Shown: piece by piece, positions 19,081 through 27,308 of the stretch
Layout: each line of letters begins with the position of its first letter
Position numbering within the stretch: position 1 is the stretch's first letter
DNA from: Flavobacterium keumense
Lineage (GTDB): Bacteria > Bacteroidota > Bacteroidia > Flavobacteriales > Flavobacteriaceae
Assembly: GCF_029866485.1 (NCBI RefSeq)
Contig: NZ_CP092332.1
Coordinates: 124,001-188,000 of the forward strand
Reading direction: 5' to 3'
Length of the DNA stretch: 64,000 nucleotides
Program-made: the position numbers and the translations under genes
The notes under the pieces: generated by a model
Seen by the model: the letters and a program-made list of their open reading frames with translations, nothing else
What the model was told of the DNA's origin: nothing
Database searches by the model: none

Positions 19081-19449
19081 ATGATTTACTTCCAAAAAAA
19101 TTTAATTTATTTAAGATCGAAAAAAAAATTAACACTAAAAGAAATTGGTGTTGAGCTTGATTTCTCACCATCTCAATGGAATAATTATGAGCTAGGTATC
19201 TCTTTTCCAAAGTTTTTGGACTTAATTAAAATTTCAGAATATTTTAAAATATCTGAAACCGATTTAATTCATCAAAATTTAGAATACAAACAATTGACAG
19301 GTATACATAATGACATAAATGGAAGCTTAATTGAAAATCGTAGCGAAGAATTAATTCAAACTCAGAATAAATTAATCAAAATCCAAGAAGAAAAAATTTC
19401 AGAACTACAGGCTCAAATCTCAAAATTAACTACTAAAGCTAGTGAATAA
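19081..19449 (+). CDS. HTH (XRE/Cro-like) transcriptional regulator with coiled-coil tail
   Basis: A 122-residue protein. Residues 5-60 form an XRE-type helix-turn-helix (LRSKKKLTLKEIGVELDFSP, then WNNYELGISFPKFLDLIKIS, then YFKISETDLI). Residues from about 85 to 117 form a probable coiled coil (EELIQTQNKLIKIQEEKISE), which would mediate dimerisation. It diverges from the small gene at 18805 and faces palindromic sites just upstream of its own start, so autoregulation is likely. The target beyond that is unknown. Confidence 0.75.
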   Translation: MIYFQKNLIYLRSKKKLTLKEIGVELDFSPSQWNNYELGISFPKFLDLIKISEYFKISETDLIHQNLEYKQLTGIHNDINGSLIENRSEELIQTQNKLIKIQEEKISELQAQISKLTTKASE

Positions 19450-19618
19450 ACTATCTAGAAAGAATATTGAATCTGATTAATACTTAGGTAAATTAAACCA
19501 AATAGACTACTTTAAACAATTTTGTATGTCTTCAAACTAAACTGGACTTTTCCTAAGAGAATATTTAGTTAATAATTCAAAGATAAATGTTTTTTTGATT
19601 TGTTATTAATCTTAATTT

Positions 19619-20165
19619 TTAATACTCATTTCTACGGTTAACAATTGCAATTTTATTTAATCGTTCTCGTTCATTTAAAAATCAATCCACCTCTACCAAA
19701 ATAAACATTTACAGGTGTTAAGTTGTTTAATGATTGATGATATCGTTCATTATTGTATCGGTTAACAAACTTTTGTAAATCGGCTTATAATTCTTAAGGT
19801 GAGAAGTAGTCATCAAGTTTCACAACATTTTTCATAGTTCTGTGATAGCATTCAATCTTTCCTTGTGTTTGCGGATGACTGGATCTAATATGAACTTGCT
19901 GCATTTGATAATTGACTTTTAAATACATTTTAATTCACTTACAATGTATCACGAACGATTGTCTGAAAAGGAGTTTAGATTTTTGTTTAGTTACCAATTT
20001 TGCTTTTTTAATGGCATTATCAACAGTTCTTTTTACATCATCAGCTTTCATATTGAACCAAAGTTCCCAGTGCACAATACAGCTGCTGTAATGGTCTAAA
20101 ACTGTATTTAATTAACCATCCCCATCCCAATATTTTAAAATAGGCTTTTCATAAATTGAATTGCT
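19619..20165 (-). pseudogene. Decayed DDE (rve-domain) transposase remnant
   Basis: Reading the minus strand gives broken pieces of an IS3/IS481-like integrase: YEKPILKYWDGDG, a stop, VLDHYSSCIVHWELWF, DDVKRTVDNAIKKAKLV, then in other frames HIRSSHPQTQGKIECYHRTM, RYNNERYHQSLNNLTPVNVY and NERERLNKIAIVNRR. These are the integrase core and the usual C-terminal YHxSLxxxTPxxxY block, separated by stops and frameshifts. The element is dead. No terminal inverted repeats were identified. Boundaries are approximate. Confidence 0.8.
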
Positions 20166-20244
20166 TGGTCTTTGATTATGTGTAATAGAGAAAGTCAGAT
20201 TAAGAGCGGCTAATGAATAATAAATTTAATATGATGTTTACTTT

Positions 20245-20960
20245 TTAAATTGAAAGATTTTCAGATACAAGTTCACTAGAGTAAAATCTATCTTTTATTC
20301 CGTGGTCCGCCGTAAAATAATACAAATACTCTCGTTGTTTATCCATTTCTTTAATGAAATCAAAGGCATTGTCAACAACTCTCATTTGAATTTTTGTATA
20401 ATCTTTCCAATTCAGTCTTAATAACTTCTTGTCGATTGAGTATCCACGAAAATTATTATGCTTTAGTTGGTTTAGACATTCGTAAAACTGAATAAAGTCT
20501 TCTGTTTTTACTCCTGTAGTATTTTCAATTGTTTTGTGAAGCGATGCAAACAAATCCCTAATCCAATTGATAACTTGTTTTTTATAATTCAATGACTCTT
20601 AGTTAAAGTATGAGAGAAAGGAAGGTTTATCAACTTATCAAACACGTTTCTTCTCTTCGTTTATTCTCTTCTGTATATGGAAAATATTTTATTCTATTCG
20701 ATTTCAATTCCATTAATTAAAACAACCATTTAATTCCATTTTTCTGGTGTATATCGTATGTCATTCCCATTTTTGGGGTCAAAAGTTACAATTGTCCCGC
20801 AACATAATAAAGTTGTCGAATTGGCGAGGAAAGTTGACCCAATTGGTCTTTGGGTCTTTCTCTTGCTGCGTATAATAAAGATGTCAAGTCTCCTAAAAGC
20901 CATTTCGTGTCATATGTTGCAACAAGGTCTTTGAATGCTTGTGATTTGATTTCTACTCAT
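20245..20960 (-). pseudogene. Broken gene of unknown function; 115-codon C-terminal fragment remains open
   Basis: The open piece 20245-20592 (115 codons, beginning MNYKKQVINWIRDLFASLHK) is a plausible protein fragment. Upstream, minus-strand readings at about 20745-20960 give VEIKSQAFKDLVATYDTKWL, then AARERPKDQLGQLSSPIRQL and VTFDPKNGNDIRYTPEKWN, followed by stops and frame changes. I infer a single gene that lost its frame. I do not recognise the family. It sits among other decayed genes between a dead transposase and a dead recombinase. Confidence 0.5.
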
Positions 20961-21191
20961 TAATATTCGAATTTTTTTTTATTTATTATGCCGTCTTACG
21001 GTTGCCCATAACACCCAAATATATGCATTGAGTTAATCTAAAATTAAAAGTATATATAGATTAATTTATTATGCGATTCTGTTTTAAATATAATTAGTTC
21101 ATTATTAATAAATTAGAAATATAAAAAAATAAATATTTTTTTTATTTGACACAAGTTTCTTAAATTTATGATTCAACCCAAATCGTTTATT
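20961..21191. other. Intergenic stretch upstream of the recombinase relic
   Basis: No gene is seen. Just before the likely start (about 21172-21183) the sequence CAACCCAAATCG also occurs upstream of the intact paralogue that starts at 63760, so the homology of the two recombinase genes extends a little into their leader DNA. Confidence 0.45.
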
Positions 21192-22031
21192 ATGAATATT
21201 CAAAATTACTTACAGTGCTTTATCTCGCATTTACAAATAAAACGCTATAGTCCTACCTCTATAAAGAATTATCAAAGCAACCTACTTTTATTTTTAACAG
21301 TTGAGGCTCATAAGTATAGTACTGCAACAGAAATTGAAATAGCTGCTATTGAGAAATATTTTCATTTGAAAATAAAAAAGGACAGCATGAGTGATTCTCA
21401 TCATCGTATCATTTTAGCTAGTATTACTAAATTTTATGAGTTGGTATTAGAAAAAAATATCAATCTAAAACATCTTTACCCTCAGAGAAAAGATTATAAA
21501 TTAACTAATTATTTATTAAGTACTGCCGAAATAAAGAAACTAATTGAGGTAACTTATAATTTAAAACACAAAAGCATTATTATCTTATTGTACTTGTGTC
21601 TTAGCGAAGTGGTCAATTTAAAAATTACCGATATCGATTCTAAAGCCATGACCATCTATATACGACAAGTCAATGCTAAGAAATACCGTCAAGTAATGCT
21701 TTCTAAAAATTTTTTACTTATTCTTAGACATTATTATTTAAAATTCAAGCCTACTATTTTTCTATCTGAGGGACAAAATGGTTTACAGTATTCAGCTAAA
21801 AGTATTCGACAAATAGTCAAGCAAAATGCTGCAAAATCAGGAATAAACAAATCCGTTTCTCCTCATATTCTTGGACATTGTTATGCAACCCATTTAATAG
21901 AAGTTGGAACAAAAATTCACTATATCCAAGAGTTATTGGGACACAGTCACCTAAATACTACTAAAATCTATACCCAATAAACTTTTGATGTAGCTAAAAA
22001 TAAGATTAAAAGCCCTTTGAATCTAATTTAA
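21192..22031 (+). pseudogene. Degenerate XerC/D-type tyrosine recombinase
   Basis: Closely related to the recombinase at 62918-63760 (shared SPTSIKNYQSN, SITKFYELVL, HLYPQR, IYIRQVNAKK). I chose the ATG at 21192 because it aligns with the start of that paralogue; an ATG at 21168 also exists. Residue numbers below count from 21168. The box holding the first catalytic arginine is deleted (LYLCLSEVVNLK against LYSTGIRLCEVINLK). The second arginine is glycine (SPHILGH, Gly236). An in-frame TAA after IYTQ cuts off a tail, TFDVAKNKIKSPLNLI, that stays readable to 22031. His233, His259 and Tyr268 remain. It should be catalytically dead. It lies 76 bp upstream of cas1. Confidence 0.85.
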
Positions 22032-22107
22032 GGTTAAACTCTAAAGCATTACAATTATAAATTATTGAGACTACAAAAGTTATTTCGTCAAATTAAATCA
22101 ACTAGAT

Positions 22108-23007
22108 ATGTTAAAAAAATCTATTCTTATTGAAAATAAATCTTCTGTTTCTGTTAACAAATTACAATTGATTATCAAATCAGAAATTAGAGAGAGCTCG
22201 ATACCCATTGAAGAAATTGGATTCCTAGTTATTGATAATTCTGAGACATTTTTAAGCATCCCTGCAATGAATTTATTAGTTGAGAACAATACCGCCTTGA
22301 TTATTTGTTCTCAAAATCATCTCCCAAATGGAATGTTCTTAAATCTTAACAGCCATCACATACAACAAGAAATTTTTAAAAATCAAATTAATGCAAGTAT
22401 GCCATTAAAGAAGCAATTATGGCAACAAACAGTTGTAGAAAAAATATCCAATCAAGGTATATTATTACAAAAAATAACCCATCAAAAAAATAATTTTGAT
22501 TTTTTAGCTTCAAAAGTATTAAGTGGTGACACCTCAAATATGGAAGGTGTAGCGGCAAACTTCTATTGGAAATCATTTTTTGAATGCGATTTTAAAAGAG
22601 AACGATTTGGAGATTACCCTAACAATTTTTTAAACTATGGATATGCTATTTTGAGAGCAGCCACCGCCAGAGCGCTGTCAGGAAGCGGGCTCTTAAACAC
22701 TTTAGGAATTCATCATAAAAGCAAATACAATGCTTTTGCTTTAGCAGATGATATTATGGAACCGTTTCGTCCTATTGTTGATGAAACCGTTTTAAATATT
22801 ATGAAAAATTATGAAGAACAAGAGTTGAACACCAAAATCAAATCTGAATTACTTCAAATTCTAACTCGAACAGTGTATTTTAAAAATGAAAAAAGCCCAC
22901 TGATGATTGCATTGCAAAAAACAGCCAGCTCCTTACAACAATGTTATACGGGTGAACGGAAAAAGATAAAATACCCTAAATTATGGAACTCAACGGATAC
23001 CGAATAA
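22108..23007 (+). CDS. cas1: CRISPR-associated endonuclease Cas1 (type II)
   Basis: A 299-residue integrase subunit of the spacer-acquisition complex with Cas2. Family features: N-terminal beta domain, then the metal-binding residues Glu146 (SNMEGVAA), His202/His203 (LGIHHKSKYNAF) and Glu218 (LADDIMEPFRP). Length and sequence style match type II-C Cas1. cas2 overlaps its 3' end by 25 bp, so the two are translationally linked. In most flavobacterial II-C loci cas9 precedes cas1 on the same strand; here the upstream position holds a dead recombinase and cas9 lies beyond the array on the opposite strand. All active-site residues look intact. Confidence 0.95.
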   Translation: MLKKSILIENKSSVSVNKLQLIIKSEIRESSIPIEEIGFLVIDNSETFLSIPAMNLLVENNTALIICSQNHLPNGMFLNLNSHHIQQEIFKNQINASMPLKKQLWQQTVVEKISNQGILLQKITHQKNNFDFLASKVLSGDTSNMEGVAANFYWKSFFECDFKRERFGDYPNNFLNYGYAILRAATARALSGSGLLNTLGIHHKSKYNAFALADDIMEPFRPIVDETVLNIMKNYEEQELNTKIKSELLQILTRTVYFKNEKSPLMIALQKTASSLQQCYTGERKKIKYPKLWNSTDTE

Positions 23008-23312
23008 TGTGGTTGTTTGTTTTCTTTGATCTGCCGACTGAAACAAAAAAAGACCGAAAAAACGCCTCGGGATTCAGAAACAATTTATTAAAAAATGGCT
23101 TTTCAATGATGCAATATTCAGTTTATATCCGGCATTGTGCTAGTGGTGAAAGTGCCGATGTACACGAAAAACGAATCTATAAACTCCTACCTCCATTAGG
23201 AAAAGTAAGTGTCTTGCGAATAACAGACAAACAATTTGGTAATATTGCTAATTTTTGGGGTCAAGTCGAAGTACCTAAAGCGCCACAACCTACGCAATTA
23301 GAATTATTTTAA
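22983..23312 (+). CDS. cas2: CRISPR-associated protein Cas2
   Basis: A 109-residue product with the Cas2 ferredoxin-like core: MWLFVFFDLPTETKKDRKNA, containing the conserved Asp of the first strand, then FRNNLLKNGFSMMQYSVYIR and VSVLRITDKQFGNIANF. It would dimerise and bridge two Cas1 dimers during spacer insertion. The start used here overlaps cas1; a second ATG at 23007 (MWLFVFFD) is possible, but related flavobacterial proteins usually carry extra N-terminal residues. Its 3' end overlaps the convergent transposase gene by 4 bp. Confidence 0.93.
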   Translation: MELNGYRIMWLFVFFDLPTETKKDRKNASGFRNNLLKNGFSMMQYSVYIRHCASGESADVHEKRIYKLLPPLGKVSVLRITDKQFGNIANFWGQVEVPKAPQPTQLELF

Positions 23313-23869
23313 TATTTACTATAAAAACGGTCTTCAAACCATTTTTGAGGATTTCTATCTATATAATTAGAAATTAATTGATATTCTTTTTCATTTTTTA
23401 TAACATGGTCATGAAAAGACCGATGCCAAGAAAATTTTGAAAATCCTAATTCGTGTATTTGTTTAGATGTGGTCGTTTTTAATGCTACCATTAAACTTGA
23501 AACCGATTTTATTTTCATCTCCTTTTCTATTCTAAAACTATTTATTTCAAGAATTAAATGAAAATGATTGGGCATAATCACATAATTATGAATGCAAGCA
23601 TATGAATATTGAACCATTAACCATTCTATTTGCTTTTTTACAATATCACCCAATGCACTATTTTGCATTATAATATTTTCGGGATGATTATTTTCGGGAT
23701 GATTATTTTCGGGATGATGTACGGACAGGTCGCGACCTGTCCCTACGTTTGGCACGCAAATCACATTACCTAAACAACACACATTATTTTTAACACAATT
23801 TGTAATGAAATACAATTGATTACTCGAATAATCAAATCCTTTCATTCGATTTCTTTTTCTATTAATCAT
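23309..23869 (-). CDS. REP-associated tyrosine transposase (RAYT, Y1/IS200-like)
   Basis: The Y1 transposase core is present: FITNCVKNNV near the start, the HUH motif IMPNHFHLILEI, then WHRSFHDHVIKNEKEYQL with the nucleophile region NYIDRNPQKWFEDRF. I prefer the ATG at 23869 (MINRKRNRMKGF) or 23845 over the longer frame from 23932, whose extra residues do not resemble the family. Between the first strand and the HUH motif sits an unusual insert, GTGRDLSVHHPENNHPENNH, encoded by a palindrome and 15-bp repeats. RAYTs mobilise REP palindromes. This one lies between cas2 and the array, convergent with cas2, where a leader would be expected. Confidence 0.85.
   Translation of the reverse strand: MINRKRNRMKGFDYSSNQLYFITNCVKNNVCCLGNVICVPNVGTGRDLSVHHPENNHPENNHPENIIMQNSALGDIVKKQIEWLMVQYSYACIHNYVIMPNHFHLILEINSFRIEKEMKIKSVSSLMVALKTTTSKQIHELGFSKFSWHRSFHDHVIKNEKEYQLISNYIDRNPQKWFEDRFYSKY
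23675..23719 (-). repeat. Three 15-bp tandem repeats inside the RAYT gene
   Basis: The unit ATTTTCGGGATGATT occurs three times in a row (the last ends in G), encoding repeated NHPE residues in frame. It borders the REP-like palindrome. Confidence 0.9.
23723..23742. repeat. REP-like perfect palindrome inside the RAYT gene
   Basis: GGACAGGTCGCGACCTGTCC is a perfect 20-bp palindrome, flanked by near-symmetrical GTAC/CTAC. It is GC-rich against the local background and encodes GRDLSV in the transposase. GC-rich palindromes of this look are dispersed elements in Bacteroidota genomes (from general knowledge), so it probably represents a REP inserted into the coding sequence. Confidence 0.7.
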
Positions 23870-23932
23870 GCTTTTATTTTTTGAAATTAAAAAATGCCTC
23901 AATCTTGCCTTATCACTGCAAAAAAGAAGCAT

Positions 23933-23989
23933 TTTTTATTACGATATTTTAATTTAATCTCTTGATAATTAAAAGGTAACACACCGTCT
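23933..23989. other. Short AT-rich spacer between RAYT and the first CRISPR repeat
   Basis: Only about 57 bp separate the longest possible RAYT frame from the first repeat. It is AT-rich and might be what is left of an acquisition leader. It contains ACGATATT (starting at 23941), the 3' octamer of the crRNA-sense repeat, in the orientation opposite to the array. Confidence 0.4.
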
Positions 23990-26464
23990 AATATCGTGTT
24001 TTCTAATCTTTAATCAAACCACAACTAAAATGCAATTAACATCAGAACAAGAAACAATATCGTGTTTTCTAATCTTTAATCAAACCACAACGAATAGTAT
24101 GTTCACCTTCCTCTTCAACATAATATCGTGTTTTCTAATCTTTAATCAAACCACAACGCAGTAATAGGTGTCAGTTAGAAAAAGAACAATATCGTGTTTT
24201 CTAATCTTTAATCAAACCACAACGCTGTCTAATGCTGGTATTGTTTGGCTTGTAATATCGTGTTTTCTAATCTTTAATCAAACCACAACTTCTTTTGCTG
24301 ATGGATATAATTATACCAAAATATCGTGTTTTCTAATCTTTAATCAAACCACAACGGATGTACTATTAATGAATTTTCAGTATAAATATCGTGTTTTCTA
24401 ATCTTTAATCAAACCACAACACACTTGGAGTACATTCTATTAATAAATCAAATATCGTGTTTTCTAATCTTTAATCAAACCACAACTCTTTTTAATCGTT
24501 CTAAATATAAGCAGAAAATATCGTGTTTTCTAATCTTTAATCAAACCACAACGATATAATCAGCTTTTTTATTTTCCTGAATAATATCGTGTTTTCTAAT
24601 CTTTAATCAAACCACAACATGGATGCTGGGAGTTATTTGATGATTCTAAATATCGTGTTTTCTAATCTTTAATCAAACCACAACTACGTTTGGTTTTACT
24701 TCAATACCACCGTTAATATCGTGTTTTCTAATCTTTAATCAAACCACAACTCTATTAATAAAAGATTCAGACTTTTCATAAATATCGTGTTTTCTAATCT
24801 TTAATCAAACCACAACCTTTACCTTTTGCCTTAATAGCATCGTCAAAATATCGTGTTTTCTAATCTTTAATCAAACCACAACCTGTTGTAATGGCTTTGA
24901 ACGTGTCAAAAAATATCGTGTTTTCTAATCTTTAATCAAACCACAACTTCGGCTGTTTATGCAAAGAAAAGAAAGGGAATATCGTGTTTTCTAATCTTTA
25001 ATCAAACCACAACAAAAAAGCATCTGCTATGGTAATGGCTTCCAATATCGTGTTTTCTAATCTTTAATCAAACCACAACACATGAAAAAAATAATTTTCT
25101 TTTTTTTAAATATCGTGTTTTCTAATCTTTAATCAAACCACAACTCCCACTAAAGTTAACACTGCAAAATAACTAATATCGTGTTTTCTAATCTTTAATC
25201 AAACCACAACTATTTCTGGTAAAAAATATCCTTCGCCATTAATATCGTGTTTTCTAATCTTTAATCAAACCACAACTGGCAGCATCGGCAAAAGAAGGGT
25301 CAGCAGAATATCGTGTTTTCTAATCTTTAATCAAACCACAACTGGTTTGATTTCTGAATCAGGATGATACTTAATATCGTGTTTTCTAATCTTTAATCAA
25401 ACCACAACCCCACAGGCAATATTTATTGTTTTTATTTTAATATCGTGTTTTCTAATCTTTAATCAAACCACAACACATTGACTTTGCAGCCATTTGATTA
25501 ACGAAATATCGTGTTTTCTAATCTTTAATCAAACCACAACTGCTTTCACTTTGCTTTGTCACGTGGTTTAAATATCGTGTTTTCTAATCTTTAATCAAAC
25601 CACAACTGGTTGATTGAAAGTTGCCAAAAGTATCCAAATATCGTGTTTTCTAATCTTTAATCAAACCACAACGCTACATTCTTTTTTTTCTTTTAATATC
25701 TCAATATCGTGTTTTCTAATCTTTAATCAAACCACAACACAAAAAGTATTCTTAAACTCCGCCATACTAATATCGTGTTTTCTAATCTTTAATCAAACCA
25801 CAACCATTTGTTTGGAGTTAAAGACGCAGAAGAAAATATCGTGTTTTCTAATCTTTAATCAAACCACAACGGACGATGAAGAATTATTGGCGAAAAACAA
25901 AATATCGTGTTTTCTAATCTTTAATCAAACCACAACCATTGATTTTATATTTTTTACCCCCCGGCTAATATCGTGTTTTCTAATCTTTAATCAAACCACA
26001 ACGCCCAATAGTTTTATATATAAAATTCGCTCAATATCGTGTTTTCTAATCTTTAATCAAACCACAACCATCTGGCTTGTAAATGTTAATTATTGCTTAA
26101 TATCGTGTTTTCTAATCTTTAATCAAACCACAACAATTTATACCTCCATAATAACCATAAAATAAATATCGTGTTTTCTAATCTTTAATCAAACCACAAC
26201 ATTTAAGCAAAGCCGATTATTTAGTAATGCAATATCGTGTTTTCTAATCTTTAATCAAACCACAACATATGTTTAATAATTATATTACAAATATAAAATA
26301 TCGTGTTTTCTAATCTTTAATCAAACCACAACAGATAATGCAGCAATAATTTCGGTTTTAGTAATATCGTGTTTTCTAATCTTTAATCAAACCACAACTA
26401 GATTTATTTTAAGCCCGTTTTTTGTTTGAATATCGTGTTTTCTAATCTTTAATCAAACCACAAC
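23990..26464 (-). CRISPR. Type II-C CRISPR array: 38 intact 36-bp repeats
   Basis: Plus-strand repeats start AATATCGTGTTTTCTAATC and end AATCAAACCACAAC. They recur every 66 bp (65 bp three times), with 30-nt spacers (three of 29). I listed 38 uniform repeats, the first at 23990 and the last at 26429. A 38th spacer (26465-26494) is followed by a degenerate interrupted repeat. The tracrRNA anti-repeat at 30772 has the plus-strand repeat sequence, so crRNAs must be made from the minus strand, with repeats reading GTTGTGGTTTGATTAAAG, i.e. towards cas2. All spacers look different. None obviously matches sequence in this window. Confidence 0.98.
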
Positions 26465-26494
26465 ACGGCGGTATTTAAATTCATTGATAGTCCT

Positions 26495-26578
26495 AATATC
26501 GTATTTTCTAATCTTTAATCAAATACATTCACAAACACTCTTATAAGAAATATAAACTTAGTGTTTGTAAACCACAAC
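26495..26578 (-). CRISPR. Terminal CRISPR repeat, mutated and split by a hairpin insertion
   Basis: Repeat positions 1-29 (with G to A at position 9) occupy 26495-26523 and positions 30-36 (CCACAAC) occupy 26572-26578. Between them lie 48 bp that can be read as a 45-bp insert flanked by AAA on both sides, a possible 3-bp target duplication. The insert holds a perfect 9-bp inverted repeat ACAAACACT/AGTGTTTGT (26531-26539 and 26560-26568) around a 20-nt loop. This end is the 5' end of the predicted pre-crRNA. Confidence 0.85.
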
Positions 26579-26611
26579 GTGTGAGCTGTCGCCGAAACTC
26601 CGTTGTGGTTT
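26569..26611. repeat. Inverted degenerate CRISPR-repeat copy forming a hairpin at the array edge
   Basis: AAACCACAAC at 26569-26578 pairs perfectly with GTTGTGGTTT at 26602-26611 across a 23-nt loop. The right arm continues TGAGAGGTTTAAGATATTG and thus resembles a whole degenerate repeat in the opposite orientation to the array. It might be a second anti-repeat, a structural array boundary, or a relic of an inversion. Confidence 0.65.
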
Positions 26612-26749
26612 GAGAGGTTTAAGATATTGAATTTATATGTCAATGAACTATTTGTCGTAAAATACTAATTCTAAATTGTTAGAACTTATACTACACTATT
26701 AACTAATTTTACGATTTCTCCCTATGGTCGAAATGACAAAGTAATACTA

Positions 26750-27019
26750 TTAAAAATCTTGTCTTCCTATGATGGTAATGATTTCAACTAAATCATCATG
26801 TAGTATTTTGTAATAAATAACATCAGCTTTACAAACACAATACCTGTATTTTTTATCTAAGTGTGTAGATGTTGGAAACATATAAGGATTTGAGGCTATT
26901 TTTTCAAAATTTTCAAACAATAGTTAATAATACTTATCTGCTTGTTGCATTCCAAATTTAAAAACACCAAATTCATGAATCATATCTAAATCTTCTTCAG
27001 CCTCTTTAGTAAGAAATGA
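26750..27019 (-). pseudogene. parE: ParE/RelE-family toxin remnant
   Basis: Reading the minus strand from 27019 gives SFLTKEAEEDLDMIHEFGVF...ADKYY, then a TAA at 26924-26926, then LLFENFEKIASNPYMFPTS, YRYCVCKADVIYYKI and VEIITIIGRQDF. This is the complete ParE fold sequence with the usual C-terminal GRQD. There is no in-frame ATG at its head, and the stop most simply reflects a Gln codon mutated to TAA. It directly follows a dead parD and lies between the CRISPR array and cas9. Confidence 0.85.
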
Positions 27020-27262
27020 CTATTCATTTTTATACTTGCTTTTTATCTTTGCTAAAAGTTGCTCTTTAGATAAAGTACAGTGTCCACTTTTTTCAGCTTT
27101 TTCGATTTTATTTCTAACAAATTTATAATACTCTTCTTGTCTTCTATCTTTTTGAATCAAATAATTTACCGCTTCACTTTTACTGGTAAATTCTTCCTTA
27201 GCTACTTGCTCTTTTAACCATTCATCGTTTTGATTGGCTAAGGTAATGCTTTGTCATGCCAT
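27020..27262 (-). pseudogene. parD: ParD-family antitoxin remnant
   Basis: The frame from ATG 27262 reads MA, a TGA stop at codon 3 (27255-27257), then QSITLANQNDEWLKEQVA, EFTSKSEAVNYLIQKDRR and a C-terminal ...EKSGHCTLSKEQLLAKIKSK, ending at TAG 27020. The ribbon-helix-helix region and the toxin-binding tail are otherwise complete. One nonsense codon near the start inactivates it unless a downstream start is used. Toxin and antitoxin are therefore both broken. Confidence 0.85.
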
Positions 27263-27308
27263 AATATTTTTGTTATGTGGTGTAAATATACACCAAAATA
27301 AAATTATT

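Noticed and set aside
25080..25108. CRISPR spacer containing ATGAAAAAAATAATTTTC that might self-target a signal-peptide coding start
   Set aside because: It resembles the start of the giant fibre genes only through low-complexity A/T runs, and the bases do not match along the spacer.
24168..26165. Plus-strand ORFs repeating ISCFLIFNQTTT
   Set aside because: They are translations of the CRISPR repeats and spacers, open only because the 66-bp period is divisible by three.
26640..26745. Intergenic GATTTCTCCCTATGGTCGAA motif
   Set aside because: It resembles a widespread dispersed intergenic sequence in Bacteroidota. One copy in the window is not enough to call an element.
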